Assembly (NCBI RefSeq): GCF_020497125.1
Contig: NC_059081.1
Location: forward strand, 18,633,105-18,697,104
DNA: 64,000 nucleotides
Source of the DNA: Mauremys mutica
Taxonomy: Eukaryota > Chordata > Testudines > Geoemydidae
Reading direction: 5' to 3'
Below are positions 46,652 through 56,289 of the stretch, in pieces. The position numbers were made by a program, and so were the translations under genes. Under the pieces are notes generated by a model. It was not told where the DNA came from and made no database searches. It saw only the letters and a list, made by a program, of their open reading frames with translations. Numbering within the stretch: position 1 is the stretch's first letter; each line of letters starts with the position of its first letter.

Positions 46652-47316
46652 GAATTGCTTGCCTTCCTGGCTCACCCGATCCCAAATCCCAGTTTCATCC
46701 CCCAACTGTGTAGTTGAGTATTAAAAATAGTTTGCTGTTCATTACTGTTTCCGTCATGTTTCTTTGCAGAAGACTTTGTGTGAAGGGGGGGGAAGGGGTT
46801 TGTTAATTGCATAGGACAGTCTCCATTAACAGGGTACAGACATGGGGGCAGGATCAACAGCAGGTCACACACAGAGTGCAGTCACTAGGCACCCGGGTCC
46901 CTCTGCGAGGTGTCTGCTGCCCCAGGTCAGTCTGGGAGGTGTATGTTGCCCCAGGGTCCGAGCGCCTGGCATCCACAAATGGCAAGGCAGGCTGCCCTTA
47001 CCATGCCCTTCCACCCTAGCCATGAACCTCTCCGATGCCCTGAGCCCCAGCCAGAGCCATCATCCCCCCACACCTACTCACCCTTCCCACACACCCCTCA
47101 CCCCTTCCTGCAAACCCACCCCTTCCTGCACACCCTCCGGTAACCGTCCTCCCCCCAGAGACCGCTGTAGGAGCAGGAACCTGTCAGTCCTCGAGTGTAG
47201 AAGCGGTCTGTACATCACTGCACACCGTACCCACCACAGTCTGCGTCCCTGTTGGAACCCTTGAACGAGAATTCGTTAGTAAAGAAAACTTTGTTAATTA
47301 AAAATGTTTCAATAAC

Positions 47317-47322
47317 TTTATT
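47317..47322 (-). terminator. Polyadenylation signal of the Harbinger transposase
   Basis: AATAAA on the minus strand, about 120 bp after the transposase stop, at a typical distance for the 3' end of its transcript. Confidence 0.5.
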
Positions 47323-47438
47323 TTTAAACGTCTGTTGGAAGGGGGGAAACCTGGTGAACGGGGTATGTAACCGCTGAAAAAAGTCAATAGTAACTGAAAC
47401 AGGGGCAGGTTCAGCTTCTCTGTAAAGAGACTGGACAG

Positions 47439-48722
47439 TCATAGGTTACCCTGCTCTCTGAGGAACTTAGCTTTCAAAGCCTCCCGGATGCACAGCGCTT
47501 CCCGCTGGGCTCTTCTAATCGCACGGGTGTCTGGCTGAGCGTAATCAGCAGCCATGCGATTTGCCTCAACCTCCCATCCCGCCATAAAGGTCTCCCCCTT
47601 GCTCTCATAGAGATTGTGGAGCACACAGCAAGCTGCAATAACAATGGGGATATTGGTTTCGCTGAGATCCGAGCGAGTGAGTAAGCTCCTCCATCTCCCC
47701 TTGAGACGTCCGAAAGCACACTCCACCACCATTCTGCACTTGCTCAGCCGGTAGTTGAAGAGCTCCTTGTCACTGTCCAGGGCGCCTGTATAGGGCTTCA
47801 TGAGCCAGGGCATTAGCGGGTAGGCTGGGTCCCCGAGGATCACTGTAGGCATCTCCACATCCCCAACACTTACTTTGTGGTCCGGGAAGAAACTACCTTC
47901 CTGCAGGCGTCTAAACAGACCAGAGTTCCTGAACACATGCGCGTCATGAACCTTGCCCGGCCACCCGACGTAGATGTTGGTAAAACGTCCCCTATGGTCC
48001 ACCAGTGCTTGCAGCACCATTGAAAAGTAGCCCTTTCGGTTAATATACTGGCTGGCCTAGTGGGACGGTCCCAGGATAGGGATGTGAGTCCCATCTATAG
48101 CCCCACCGCAGTTTGGGAATCCCATCGCGGTGAAGCCATCTATGACGACCTGGACGTTTCCCAGGGTCACCACCTTTGAGAGCAGTAGGTCAACGATTGT
48201 GTGGGCTACTTGCATCACAGCAACCCCCACGGTAGATTTGCCCACGCCAAAGTGGTTCGCTACTGACCGGTAGCTGTCTGGCGTTGCAAGTTTCCAGAGG
48301 GCTATGGCCACTCGCTTCTGCACACTCAGGGCTGCTCGCATCCGGGTGTCCTGGCGCTTCAGGGCAGGGGCCAGCAAGTCACACAGTTCAAGAAAAGTGC
48401 CCTTAGGCATCCTGAAGTTTCGCAGCCACTGTGATTCATCCCAGACCTGCAGCACTATGCGGTCCCACCAGTCCGTGCTTGTTTCCCGGGCCCAGAATCG
48501 CCGTCCCATAGCATGAACGTGACCCATTGCCACCATAATCTCCACGGCGCGGCGTATCGTGCTTTGTGAGAGGTCTGTGCCACTCTCACACTTCACGTCC
48601 TCACCGCGCTACCGGAGCCTCCTCGCCCGATTTCTCAGCAGCTGACTGTGGAAGAGGTGTTCGATAAGGTGCGAGGAGTTGACAATGGCCATAAGTGCAG
48701 CGATGATCGCAGCGGGCTCCAT
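47439..48722 (-). pseudogene. PIF/Harbinger DDE transposase, two in-frame stops
   Basis: A single frame of 427 codons starts MEPAAIIAALMAIVN (ATG at 48722-48720), with TAG at codon 38 (48609-48611) and TAG at codon 222 (48057-48059) and no frameshift. Sequence in order: ARETSTDWWDRIV; a helix-turn-helix-like part VAIALWKLATPDSYRSVANHF and GVGKSTVG; then the DDE core. The catalytic acids are D210 in GGAIDGTHIPI, D260 in GWPGKVHDAHVFRNS and E334 in VVECAFGRLKGRWRSL, followed by AACCVLHNL. This is the HARBI1-type nuclease fold (DDE_4), which cuts the element out and inserts it at TWA. Both TAGs could be single C-to-T changes from CAG. As read, a truncated, inactive protein; a shorter start downstream of codon 38 would still meet the second stop. 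Confidence 0.92.
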
Positions 48723-48991
48723 GCTCGCAGTGCTGTGGCGTCCGCGCTGTCACTGACCAGAAAAGTGCGCGAACAGAGTTCCCGCCGGTGCTTTCAAGGA
48801 GAGAGGGCGGGAGTGACGGTTGAATGACGACAGTTACCCAAAACCACCCTCGACACATTTTTCCCCCAGAAGGCATTGGGGGCTCTACCCAGCATTCCAA
48901 TGGGAAGCGGGGACTGCGGGAACTGTGGGATAGCTGCCCAGAATGCACCGCTTCCAATGTCGACGCTTGCCCCGTTAGTGTGGACTCACAA

Positions 48992-49075
48992 AGTCGAATT
49001 AGTGTCCTTAGTGTGGATACACAAATTCGACTTCATCAGGTCGAATCCACAAATTCGACCTAAGTTAAATCGAAC
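48992..49075. promoter_or_regulatory. Right subterminal TCGAA/TTCGA motif cluster
   Basis: Five TCGAA or TTCGA occurrences in about 85 bp (GTCGAATT, ATTCGACT, GTCGAATC, ATTCGACC, ATCGAACT), mirroring the left cluster. A candidate protein-binding array at the transposase-proximal end. Confidence 0.55.
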
Positions 49076-49194
49076 TACTCTTGTAGTGTAGACATACCCT
49101 TAGAGTCCATGCTATGTTCTGGCAGCTGGCTCAAAATCTGGAAAGCAACTTAATTCATATGATGTAAGCAAGACATGACAAGCAATTCTTCCAC

Positions 49195-49582
49195 TCTGCA
49201 CTGATAAGGCCTCAGCTGGAGTATTGTGTCCAGTTCTGGGTACTATTTTTTAGGAAAGATGTGCACAAATTGGAGAAAGTCCAGTTGAGAGCAACAAAAT
49301 GATTAAAGAGCTAGAAATCATGACCTATGAGGAAAGATTGAAAAAACTGGGTTTGTTTAGTCTGGAGAAGAGAAGACTGAAGGGGAACATAACAGTTTTC
49401 AAGGACTTAAAAGGTTGTTACAAGGAGGACTGTGAAAAGTTGTTCTCATTAACCCCTGAGGCTAGGGACAAGAAGCAATGGGCTTAAATTCCAGCAAGGG
49501 AGGCTTAGGTTAGACATTAGGAAAAACTTCTTGTCAGGTGATTAAGCACAGGAACAAGTTGCCTAGGGAGGTTGTGGTACAA
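49195..49582 (+). mobile_element. CR1 LINE fragment
   Basis: The C-terminal part of CR1 ORF2: 'aggcctcagctggagtattgt' (RPQLEYC), 'gagagcaacaaaatgatta' and, in frame 49299-49487, [20 protein letters not shown], then 'gacattaggaaaaacttctt' and 'ttgcctagggaggttgtggt'. The CR1 3' end is missing: at about 49582 it is replaced by the Harbinger copy. Stops and indels present. Confidence 0.85.
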
Positions 49583-51214
49583 GGTTGCATTTTGCCTTTT
49601 ATATTGAGCTCCTGCCGGTATGGTGACACATCACACACGGCTGGGCAAAAGAATTTGGTTTTCAGGAAGCCATGGGTATGCCAAAGGGTACGTGGGGTTG
49701 GCTTCTTCCGCCTTCATAACATGTGGGAATGGTTTCAAACTGCTGCACCCTCCTTTCCCATAGCAAGCAATGTTGACTGGGTTTGCCGTTTAAAAGGAGG
49801 GGTGGCATGCAGCACATTCCTCCCTCTACCACGTGGCTATTCTCTGGGATGATCCCTTTTAGTCAAGCGCTAACAGCCCAGCATGAATGGGGTCCTTTTA
49901 CTGTTTCCTTACAAAAATTCCCCTATTTAAACCAGGTGACCGTGAATGATATCACTCTCCTGAGGCTAAAACAGAAAGATAAAGACTGAATATTGCATGA
50001 ATGTGGCAAAAACTTAGGACCATTCGCTGCCATGCTTTGTGCTGCAATGATTCCAGACTACTTTCTACTGGCTTAGCATGGTAAAATGTCCTACTGTGGA
50101 GGATGAAATAAGGAAGCCCTCCCCAGAAACCTTCTGCAAAGGCTTTTAGGGTATCTCCAGGAGAGCTTCATGGAGATGTCCCTGGAGATTCGTGCTCCAT
50201 CCCCAGACATGTTAATAGACTTTTCCAGTAGCTGTACTGGCCGCGAATGTGTCCCATTTCTTCAGGGCAAGTCAAACATTAAACACAATTGCTTTTAACC
50301 CCCGTAGTTACAAATGTACACTCACCAGAGGTGCCTTCTCTGCCTTCAGGGCCCGGGAACCTGCTTGGGAGGGTATTGGCTCCAGGGTGATGAAAAGGTT
50401 CTGGCTGCTGGGGAGAACCGATTCTCCGCTTGCCTGCTGCACATTCTCCTCTTCCTCATCCACAAAATCCTCCTCCGTGTTGTGTGAGACTCCCCGCTTG
50501 CAGGTGTCCACAGACAGTGGTGGGGTACTGGTAGAGTCCCGCCCTAGAATGCCATGCAGCTGATCATAGAAGCGTCATGTATGGGGCTCTGACCTGGAGC
50601 GACCGTTTACCTCTTTTGTCTTGTAGTAGGCTTGCCTGAGCTCCTTAACTTTCACACGGCACTGCTGTCTGTCCCTTGTGTAGCCTCTCTCCACCATGCC
50701 CTGTGTGATTTTGGTGTATATATATTAGCATTTCTTCTGCTTGATCAAAGTTCTGCCTGCACAGATTCTTCTCCCCATACAGCAATCAGATCCAGTGTCT
50801 CCTGTTCACTCCATGCTGGAGCTTGTTTGCAATTCTGGGATTGCATGGTCACCTGTGCTGCTGAGCTCGCTATGCTGACCAAACAGGAAATGAAATTCAA
50901 AAGTTCCCAGGGCTTTTCCTGTGTACAGGCTAGTGCATCAGAGTTGAAATTGCTGTCCAGAGCGGTCACGTTGGAGCACTCTGGGATAGCTTCTGGAGTC
51001 CAATACCATCGAATTGCACAACGCTGCATCTGCACTACCCCAAATTTGAAAGATGGTTGATTTTAGCGCTACTCCCCTCCTTGGGGAGGAGTACAGCAGT
51101 TGATTTTAAGAGCCCTTTAGGTCGATGAAACGGGATTGGTTGTGTAGCTGCATTGCTTATAGAATCGACCTAACATGGCTAAATTCGACCTAACCTTGTA
51201 GTGTAGACCAGCCC
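49583..51214 (-). mobile_element. Second, truncated Harbinger copy, inverted
   Basis: Read on the minus strand, its outer end GGGCTGGTCTACACTACAAG lies at 51214, followed inward by TCGAATTTAGCC and an ORF1 remnant, as in the left end of the 44.4-kb element. It runs to about 49583, where it abuts the CR1 without a recognisable terminal repeat, so the other end is lost. The part 49583-50250 is non-coding here and is not recognisably shared with the transposase half of the 44.4-kb element. Older and more decayed than that element. Confidence 0.78.
50308..51035 (-). pseudogene. Decayed Myb/SANT-like protein of the second Harbinger
   Basis: On the minus strand: VTMQSQNCKQAPAWSEQETL, LDLIAVWGEESVQAEL, then a frame break and stop near 50745. 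Later blocks match QCRVKVKELRQAY ('cagtgccgtgtgaaagttaa'), NGRSRSEP and, in frame 50511-50308, VSHNTEEDFVDEEEENVQ and SSQNLFITLEPIPSQ, matching SQDLFITLTEIPYQ of the intact copy. Same protein as at 44791-46651; several stops and frameshifts. Confidence 0.82.
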
Positions 51215-51217
51215 TGA

Positions 51218-51376
51218 GAGGCAGTAGCTAGGTCAATGGAAGAATTCTTCCATTGACCTAGTGGTGTCTACACTGGGGGTTAGTGGATCAACCTAACTAC
51301 GGTGCTCAGGGCATTGAAATTTTTCACAGCCCTTAGCAACATAGCTAGATCTAATTTTTAAGTGTAGACCAGGCCT
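51218..51376. mobile_element. Right half of a Harbinger-type MITE with a perfect palindrome
   Basis: From 'gaggcagtagctaggtca' to 'ttttaagtgtagaccaggcc' it parallels the right half of the MITE at 56027-56286 ('gaggtgctaactaggttg' to 'tttaggtgtagatcaggcc'). Its left half is missing beyond the Harbinger copy. A 34-bp perfect palindrome centred at 51244/51245 (GAATTC) lies inside. Confidence 0.65.
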
Positions 51377-52680
51377 AAAAGTATTGAAGATTTACATGAA
51401 AATAACATTAGTTTTATCACAGCTTAAGAGAAGGTAAATGGATTTGAAAGTTCTGATGATATGTCAGAATAAGAACTGTTTGCAAAACTGCTGGTATTAA
51501 GCCAATCTCTCTATAGAAATTTAGAGTTTTAAAAGAAAACATGTTTAAACTTCACAGAGCCTGTATACTATACACATTTCTAGTGGAAAAAGCATTTAAC
51601 TTCTGCACTCCAGTTAGTTTTTTGACAAATGAATGCTGGGAAGAAATAGTCCAAAATGCAGTGGACTTGCCCTTAGAGATACATTCATTGACACAGAATA
51701 GCTAAGATTTCATATACATTTTTCACAGGATTCCTTTAATATAATTGCAAAGACTGTGGAATTCAGATGTGTTGTAATTATAATAGTGATGTTGAACTTT
51801 TTGTGCATGTCTATTTGTAGGTACTGGGGGTGGGGGGAATAAAATTTAATTGTTACACTGCAGCTCTCATCAGCTTTGGTATATTTAATGAAACTTCAGT
51901 TATGAGGAACATCTCTAGTTCTAACAAAATCGGGTTAGTGATGCCTGACACACAAGGCAACATGGGCTGACTGGTTCAGGAGCTCCTCAGTTCTAACCTA
52001 GGCTCTGAAAACAAAAGAGGGATAGTGTTCATACACCCCAGTAGAATGATGTCATCTTAATTAAGTCCTGTGAAAATTGGTGCTGAATATCACATATACC
52101 TGTAAGTAATTTATTCTGAGGCAGTGAGAATGACATGCCTGGCACTGACAAAGTGGGTAACCCTGACGTGTAGTTCAGCTGCATGAGAATGGGTGATGTA
52201 TAGAGTGTAACTCAACTCAAAATAAAATTTTGGATTAGGTTTGTTTATTTTTTAAATTACCAGCGAAGCAAAAATCCATTGTTTTTCCAGCTCTGGTTAT
52301 AGGCCCTATACTGATAACCAATTATCCTTTAGTTCAAAGGTTCCTGAATTTTGGAGCAGGAGCAGGACCTCTAGCCTGACCACTGCTAAGACCCAAATGG
52401 ACATACAAAGTGGCATACTTACAGCCATGCAATTCCAGGGAGACAGCCTGCTTACTACAGCATCAAAAAATTATGATTTATTTAGACACGGGGACTCCCA
52501 AAATATGCTAGACACTTTCCAAGTTCAGTAGAGGCCATATTTCCTGCCTGAAAGTGAAAAGGTTCAAGGTGGTAATAGATCATGGCTTATTAATTACATT
52601 TTTTTTTAGGTTCAACATAGGAAAAAACCCTCCTTGGCTCCCCCCAGAATCCAGCCCTTTCATCTTTTACCCACACTCAT
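51377..52680. other. Non-coding, nothing recognised
   Basis: AT-rich, no frames with motifs and no transposon ends. Confidence 0.5.
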
Positions 52681-53040
52681 TCCCATGTTCATTTGCAGAG
52701 TTCCTACACATTTTCCCCAGCACTTGACTTCTCCCTTCATGACAAAGAGCAGTTCACTTGGGAGTTGGATAAATGCAATAGCAATATACAAAAACCTGTA
52801 GGAGAACACTTCAACCTCCATGGATGCACAATAGCAGATTTAAAGGTAGCCATCCTGCAGCCAAAAAACTTCAGGACCAGACTCCAAAGAGAAACTGCTG
52901 AACTTCAGTTCATTTGCAAATTTGACACCATCAGCTCAGGATTAAACAAAGACTGTGAATGGCTAGCCAACTACAAAAGCAGTTTCTCCTTCCTAGGTGT
53001 TCACACCTCAACTGCTAGAAGGGGGCCTCATCCTCCCTGA
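52681..53040 (+). pseudogene. Possible Penelope-like (GIY-YIG) endonuclease tail
   Basis: A 115-codon open frame (52693-53040) contains VGEHFNLHGCTIADLKVAIL, then LQRETAELQFICKFDTISSG and LNKDCEWLANY. The pattern 'HFN-x-x-x-x-(S/T)-x-x-D-L-x-V-x-I-L', an E-rich helix, 'KFDT' and 'GLNKD' matches, as I recall the family, the C-terminal part of GIY-YIG endonuclease domains of Penelope-like retroelements. The GIY-YIG core itself is not visible, and no RT is seen upstream. It is followed directly by a widely dispersed vertebrate tail (53080-53272). Assignment moderately uncertain. Confidence 0.5.
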
Positions 53041-53079
53041 TTGAACTAACCTTGTTATCTCAAGACTGCTTCTTGCCTG

Positions 53080-53272
53080 CATATTTATACCTGCCTCTGG
53101 AAATGTCCACCACATGCATCTGACTGAGTGGGTATTCACCTACGAAAGCTTATGCTCCAGAACTTCCGTAGTAAGTCTATAATTACAGCCATGCAATTCT
53201 ATAAGGTGCCATAGGACTCTTTGTCGCTTTTTACAGATCCAGACTAACATGGCTACCCCTCTGATACTTAGA
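53080..53272 (+). repeat. Dispersed 'acgaaagcttatgct' tail sequence
   Basis: Contains 'acctacgaaagcttatgctc', 'aggtgccataggactctttg' and 'cagatccagactaacatggc', the order of a repeat tail common in vertebrate genomes. It sits just after the possible Penelope-like frame, suggesting it is that element's 3' end. A stretch at about 53181-53202 breaks the expected 'agtctataaggtgcc' and looks inserted. Confidence 0.6.
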
Positions 53273-53279
53273 TGACCTA

Positions 53280-54440
53280 GTCAGCTAGTTTCTTGTAGAC
53301 ACTGTAGAGGAAGTGGGACTTCAGGAAGAAAGTAAAGGAGAGGATGGTGCTTTTACAGGTGAGCTCAGGAAGAGTATTCCATGTGCAAGAGATAGTGTGG
53401 AAAAATGCCTGGAGACCACTGAGGGAGAAGCAGACCAACAGCGTCATCAGGGCAGCTCCATGGTCAGAGGAGACTAGGACACATAAGTGGGAAGGCCTGA
53501 GTTTTGATCACCATCAGGATTTAGAAGATTTATTAACCCTGAGGTGGAGAAAGGTGAGGCATCAGAGAGGGAGGGGATTATAGCAACCTTGGATGAACTG
53601 GAGCAGGGTGATGTGTGTATTGGGAAGGGCAGTGAGGAGGTGATTACAATAATCAGGACAGGAGTCAATGACAGCCTTGATAAGATTTTAGTTATCTGGA
53701 CACACAAGGTCAGACTTCAGAAATACTGTGAAGGCAGAAGTAACCTGGGTGTGTGGGGCAAGGGAGAGGGAAGAGTCCAAGGTTAGAGGTCTGAGCGCAG
53801 GGATAATGGTGATTGGTTTTTGGAAGCAAGATCAGGAAAAGCATATCTACTGGGAGACATGCAAGAAGAGATGTCAGAGATCCTGAGGTACAAACTTGGG
53901 TGGAAGGAGGCAGGTCAGGAGTGGAGAGGTGTATGTGTGAGTCAGTGGCATAGAGATGAAAATGAAAGTCATATGAATAGGCGATATCATCCAGACATAG
54001 AGAGAAGGGTGGCTCTAGGACAGAGGAACTTGTCCTTAGATCTTGCTGAGAGCAGGTCTGTGGAGCAGAGATGGTGGAAGCTAGTTTGGAGAGGGAATCT
54101 AGGATGGAGCTGGAGGAAAAAACTTGAGGCAACAGATGCGGACTATGCACTCGTGTTTGAGGAGAAGAAAAGAAAGGGATAGGATATGGGTTGGTAGTTA
54201 GGTGGAGGGGTGAGAAAAGGGGTGGCTCTTTGAGGCTGGAGGAGCTCAGAAAATTCTTGTGTTGTGAGGGGAAGGAATGAGAAGTTAAAGGCGAAAGCTA
54301 TACAGTGGGGAGGAACTGCAGCAAGGGAGGTCAGGCAGTCAGAGGGCATGGGGTTGCTGACACCGCTGGAGGGATTGGAGGCAGCAGAGCCCTATGCCCA
54401 TTATACACAGTGTGTACCATTGGCTGGGATGCCAATGGGG
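53280..54440 (+). other. Purine-rich, probably repeat-derived region
   Basis: The plus strand is strongly A/G-rich with few stops, giving several overlapping frames (80-146 codons) on both strands. Phrases such as 'gggaagagtccaaggtta', 'gacatgcaagaagagatgt' and 'agtggcatagagatgaaaat' look like a dispersed non-coding repeat, but I cannot name it. No domain in any frame. Confidence 0.35.
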
Positions 54441-56026
54441 ATGGTAGGGATGGGTTTCCTGAGTGTGTGTGTGTGGGGGAAAAGAGGCAATTTTCCCTTG
54501 GGCCCCATTGGAGAGGGACTCAAACCAAGTGGCATTTTGACCCCATGTACCAAGTGGAAATGCCATTCACTGAAATTTGGCCCTGTGTATTCTCCACCAT
54601 GTTTAGTTATGCATACCACGTGAAAAATGTCTGGGGGCACCCTTAATTAGAGGTAGACAGCGTGGGAGACACTTTTGTCATGGCAAAATCATCCAGGGGA
54701 GGGGAGAAAGCATCAGGGATATCATAGTCTGGCTAGTCAATCTTAGAAGAAATCAGCAAGAACCTGTACAACAAGGGAGAAGAGTGCATGGTTGGAGGTT
54801 AAGGACTGGTGTGAATGTACAATGTATTAATATTGAATAGATGAATACTATTAGCTGACTGAACTTTACCATCAGTCAATAAAAGATATTTCCTGTAATT
54901 TCTGATAAGTGTATTACAAAATGTTCACTCTGTTTCCCTGCATGTGAGATTTCTATCAAAGAATCACAATACACAGTGAAGTCTGTTTTTATAAGTGACC
55001 ACTTAAGGGACCAGCAATACTTGGTTACCTAGCAAAAATGCACTCAAACTGCAGGTTGAACGGAATTGTTCTGGAAACTTTAAAATGATCTCTTGAGATA
55101 TTGGTGGCCTAATGGAGATGGGGACCTTGGTGCGCAGCACTTGTGGTATATGTGTGTGATGGGAGTGGGGCAGTCCCTTGCTCAGGTTCTGGAGGTATAA
55201 TTATTTTAAAATGTATATAACATGTTATGCTTTTTTTTTCTCTGAGGTTTGCAGATTTTACCAGGTTCAAATGAAAGTAATTGGCTTTGCCATCATTCGG
55301 ACACTGAAATTCAATTTTCAGTGTAGGAAAGTATTAAAAAACAAACAAACAAAAAACAAAAACCCAAACCAAAACAAAGAAAAATGGCCTAAGTGCATAT
55401 AGTTGTAATACATGCTACATTTGTAGCATCCCACCAGGATACAAAAACAATATAGTTCAGGCACTTTGCTAGGATGAAATAGCATCATTCCTGTGGTATT
55501 AGTTTATAGCACACGGATTCATCTCTCACTTGTGGGAAAAGTCACTGAAATAACTTATGTCACTATTAAACAGCTTCACTGCTGATGCATTGCAGCCTCA
55601 GCACATTAACTATATTTACTGTCTGAGATACAGAAAGGAGTCTGCGTCCTATCTGACGAGGAAGCAATAAAGTTTTAGTGAAATGGAAGTAAATCAAGGT
55701 TTAAGTTTGCCTAGTAAAAATACACCCAGTTATGTTTTGCATCATGTTTTATTCATTTAAGGATTTTTAGTTAGCATTGTATATACAATCTGAATTTGTT
55801 GATAAATACATTTTTCATATTGTCCATTGTTTTGGGCTGTTAATTCAACATTAACAGAAAGGAAAACAGAAGTGTGTGTTCCAAAATATCATCCTTGTCT
55901 TTTGCAGAAGTTGGAAAATACAGTGAACACCTTATCAAGGGAGAAGGTGGGTTAAAAGGTGTAAAGTCATTGGATTCCAGGTGTATACATTGCTGCATAT
56001 ATTGAAAGGGTTACCAAGGTAATCTA
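54441..56026. other. Non-coding; A-rich tract at 55338-55385
   Basis: An (AAAC)-type A-rich tract lies at about 55338-55385 and a short GT run near 54465. Nothing else recognised. Confidence 0.5.
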
Positions 56027-56286
56027 GGGTACATCTACACTGGAGTGGCACAGCTACGGCATTGCAGCTGTGCTGCTGTGGCACTGTAATGTAAACACTT
56101 GCTACAGTAACAGAAGGGGTATTTCTGTCACTGTAGTTAATCCACCCCCTTAAGAGGTGCTAACTAGGTTGAGGGAAGAATTCTTCTGTTGACTTAGTGT
56201 TGTCTATACTGAGGCTTAGGTTGGCTTAACTATGTCTCTCAGGTGTGTAGCTAGGTCGAACTAAGTTTTTAGGTGTAGATCAGGCC
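56027..56286. mobile_element. Harbinger-type MITE (260 bp)
   Basis: Left end GGGTACATCTACACTGG; the right end, reversed, is GGCCTGATCTACACCT. Flanks are CTA on the left and TTA on the right, a possible decayed 3-bp duplication. Non-coding. Shares its right half with 51218-51376. Confidence 0.72.
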
Positions 56287-56289
56287 TTA

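Larger units (their letters stand above)
44401..49099. mobile_element. Two-gene PIF/Harbinger transposon (4699 bp)
   Basis: Flanked by TTA on both sides (44398-44400 and 49100-49102), the 3-bp TWA duplication of PIF/Harbinger. Left end GGCCTGGTTCACACTA; reverse complement of the right end GGGTATGTCTACACTA: imperfect inverted repeats with a shared ACACTA core and TTCGA just inside. It carries the two genes expected of an autonomous Harbinger, arranged convergently: a Myb/SANT-like DNA-binding protein on plus (44791-46651, spliced) and a DDE transposase on minus (48722-47439, two stops). TCGAA-type motifs cluster inside each end. Ends, both genes and CpG-containing motifs are well kept, so this is the youngest large element here. 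Confidence 0.95.

Noticed and set aside
53474..54150. Minus-strand frames of 77 and 146 codons
   Set aside because: Stops are rare because the opposite strand is purine-rich; no recognisable domain.
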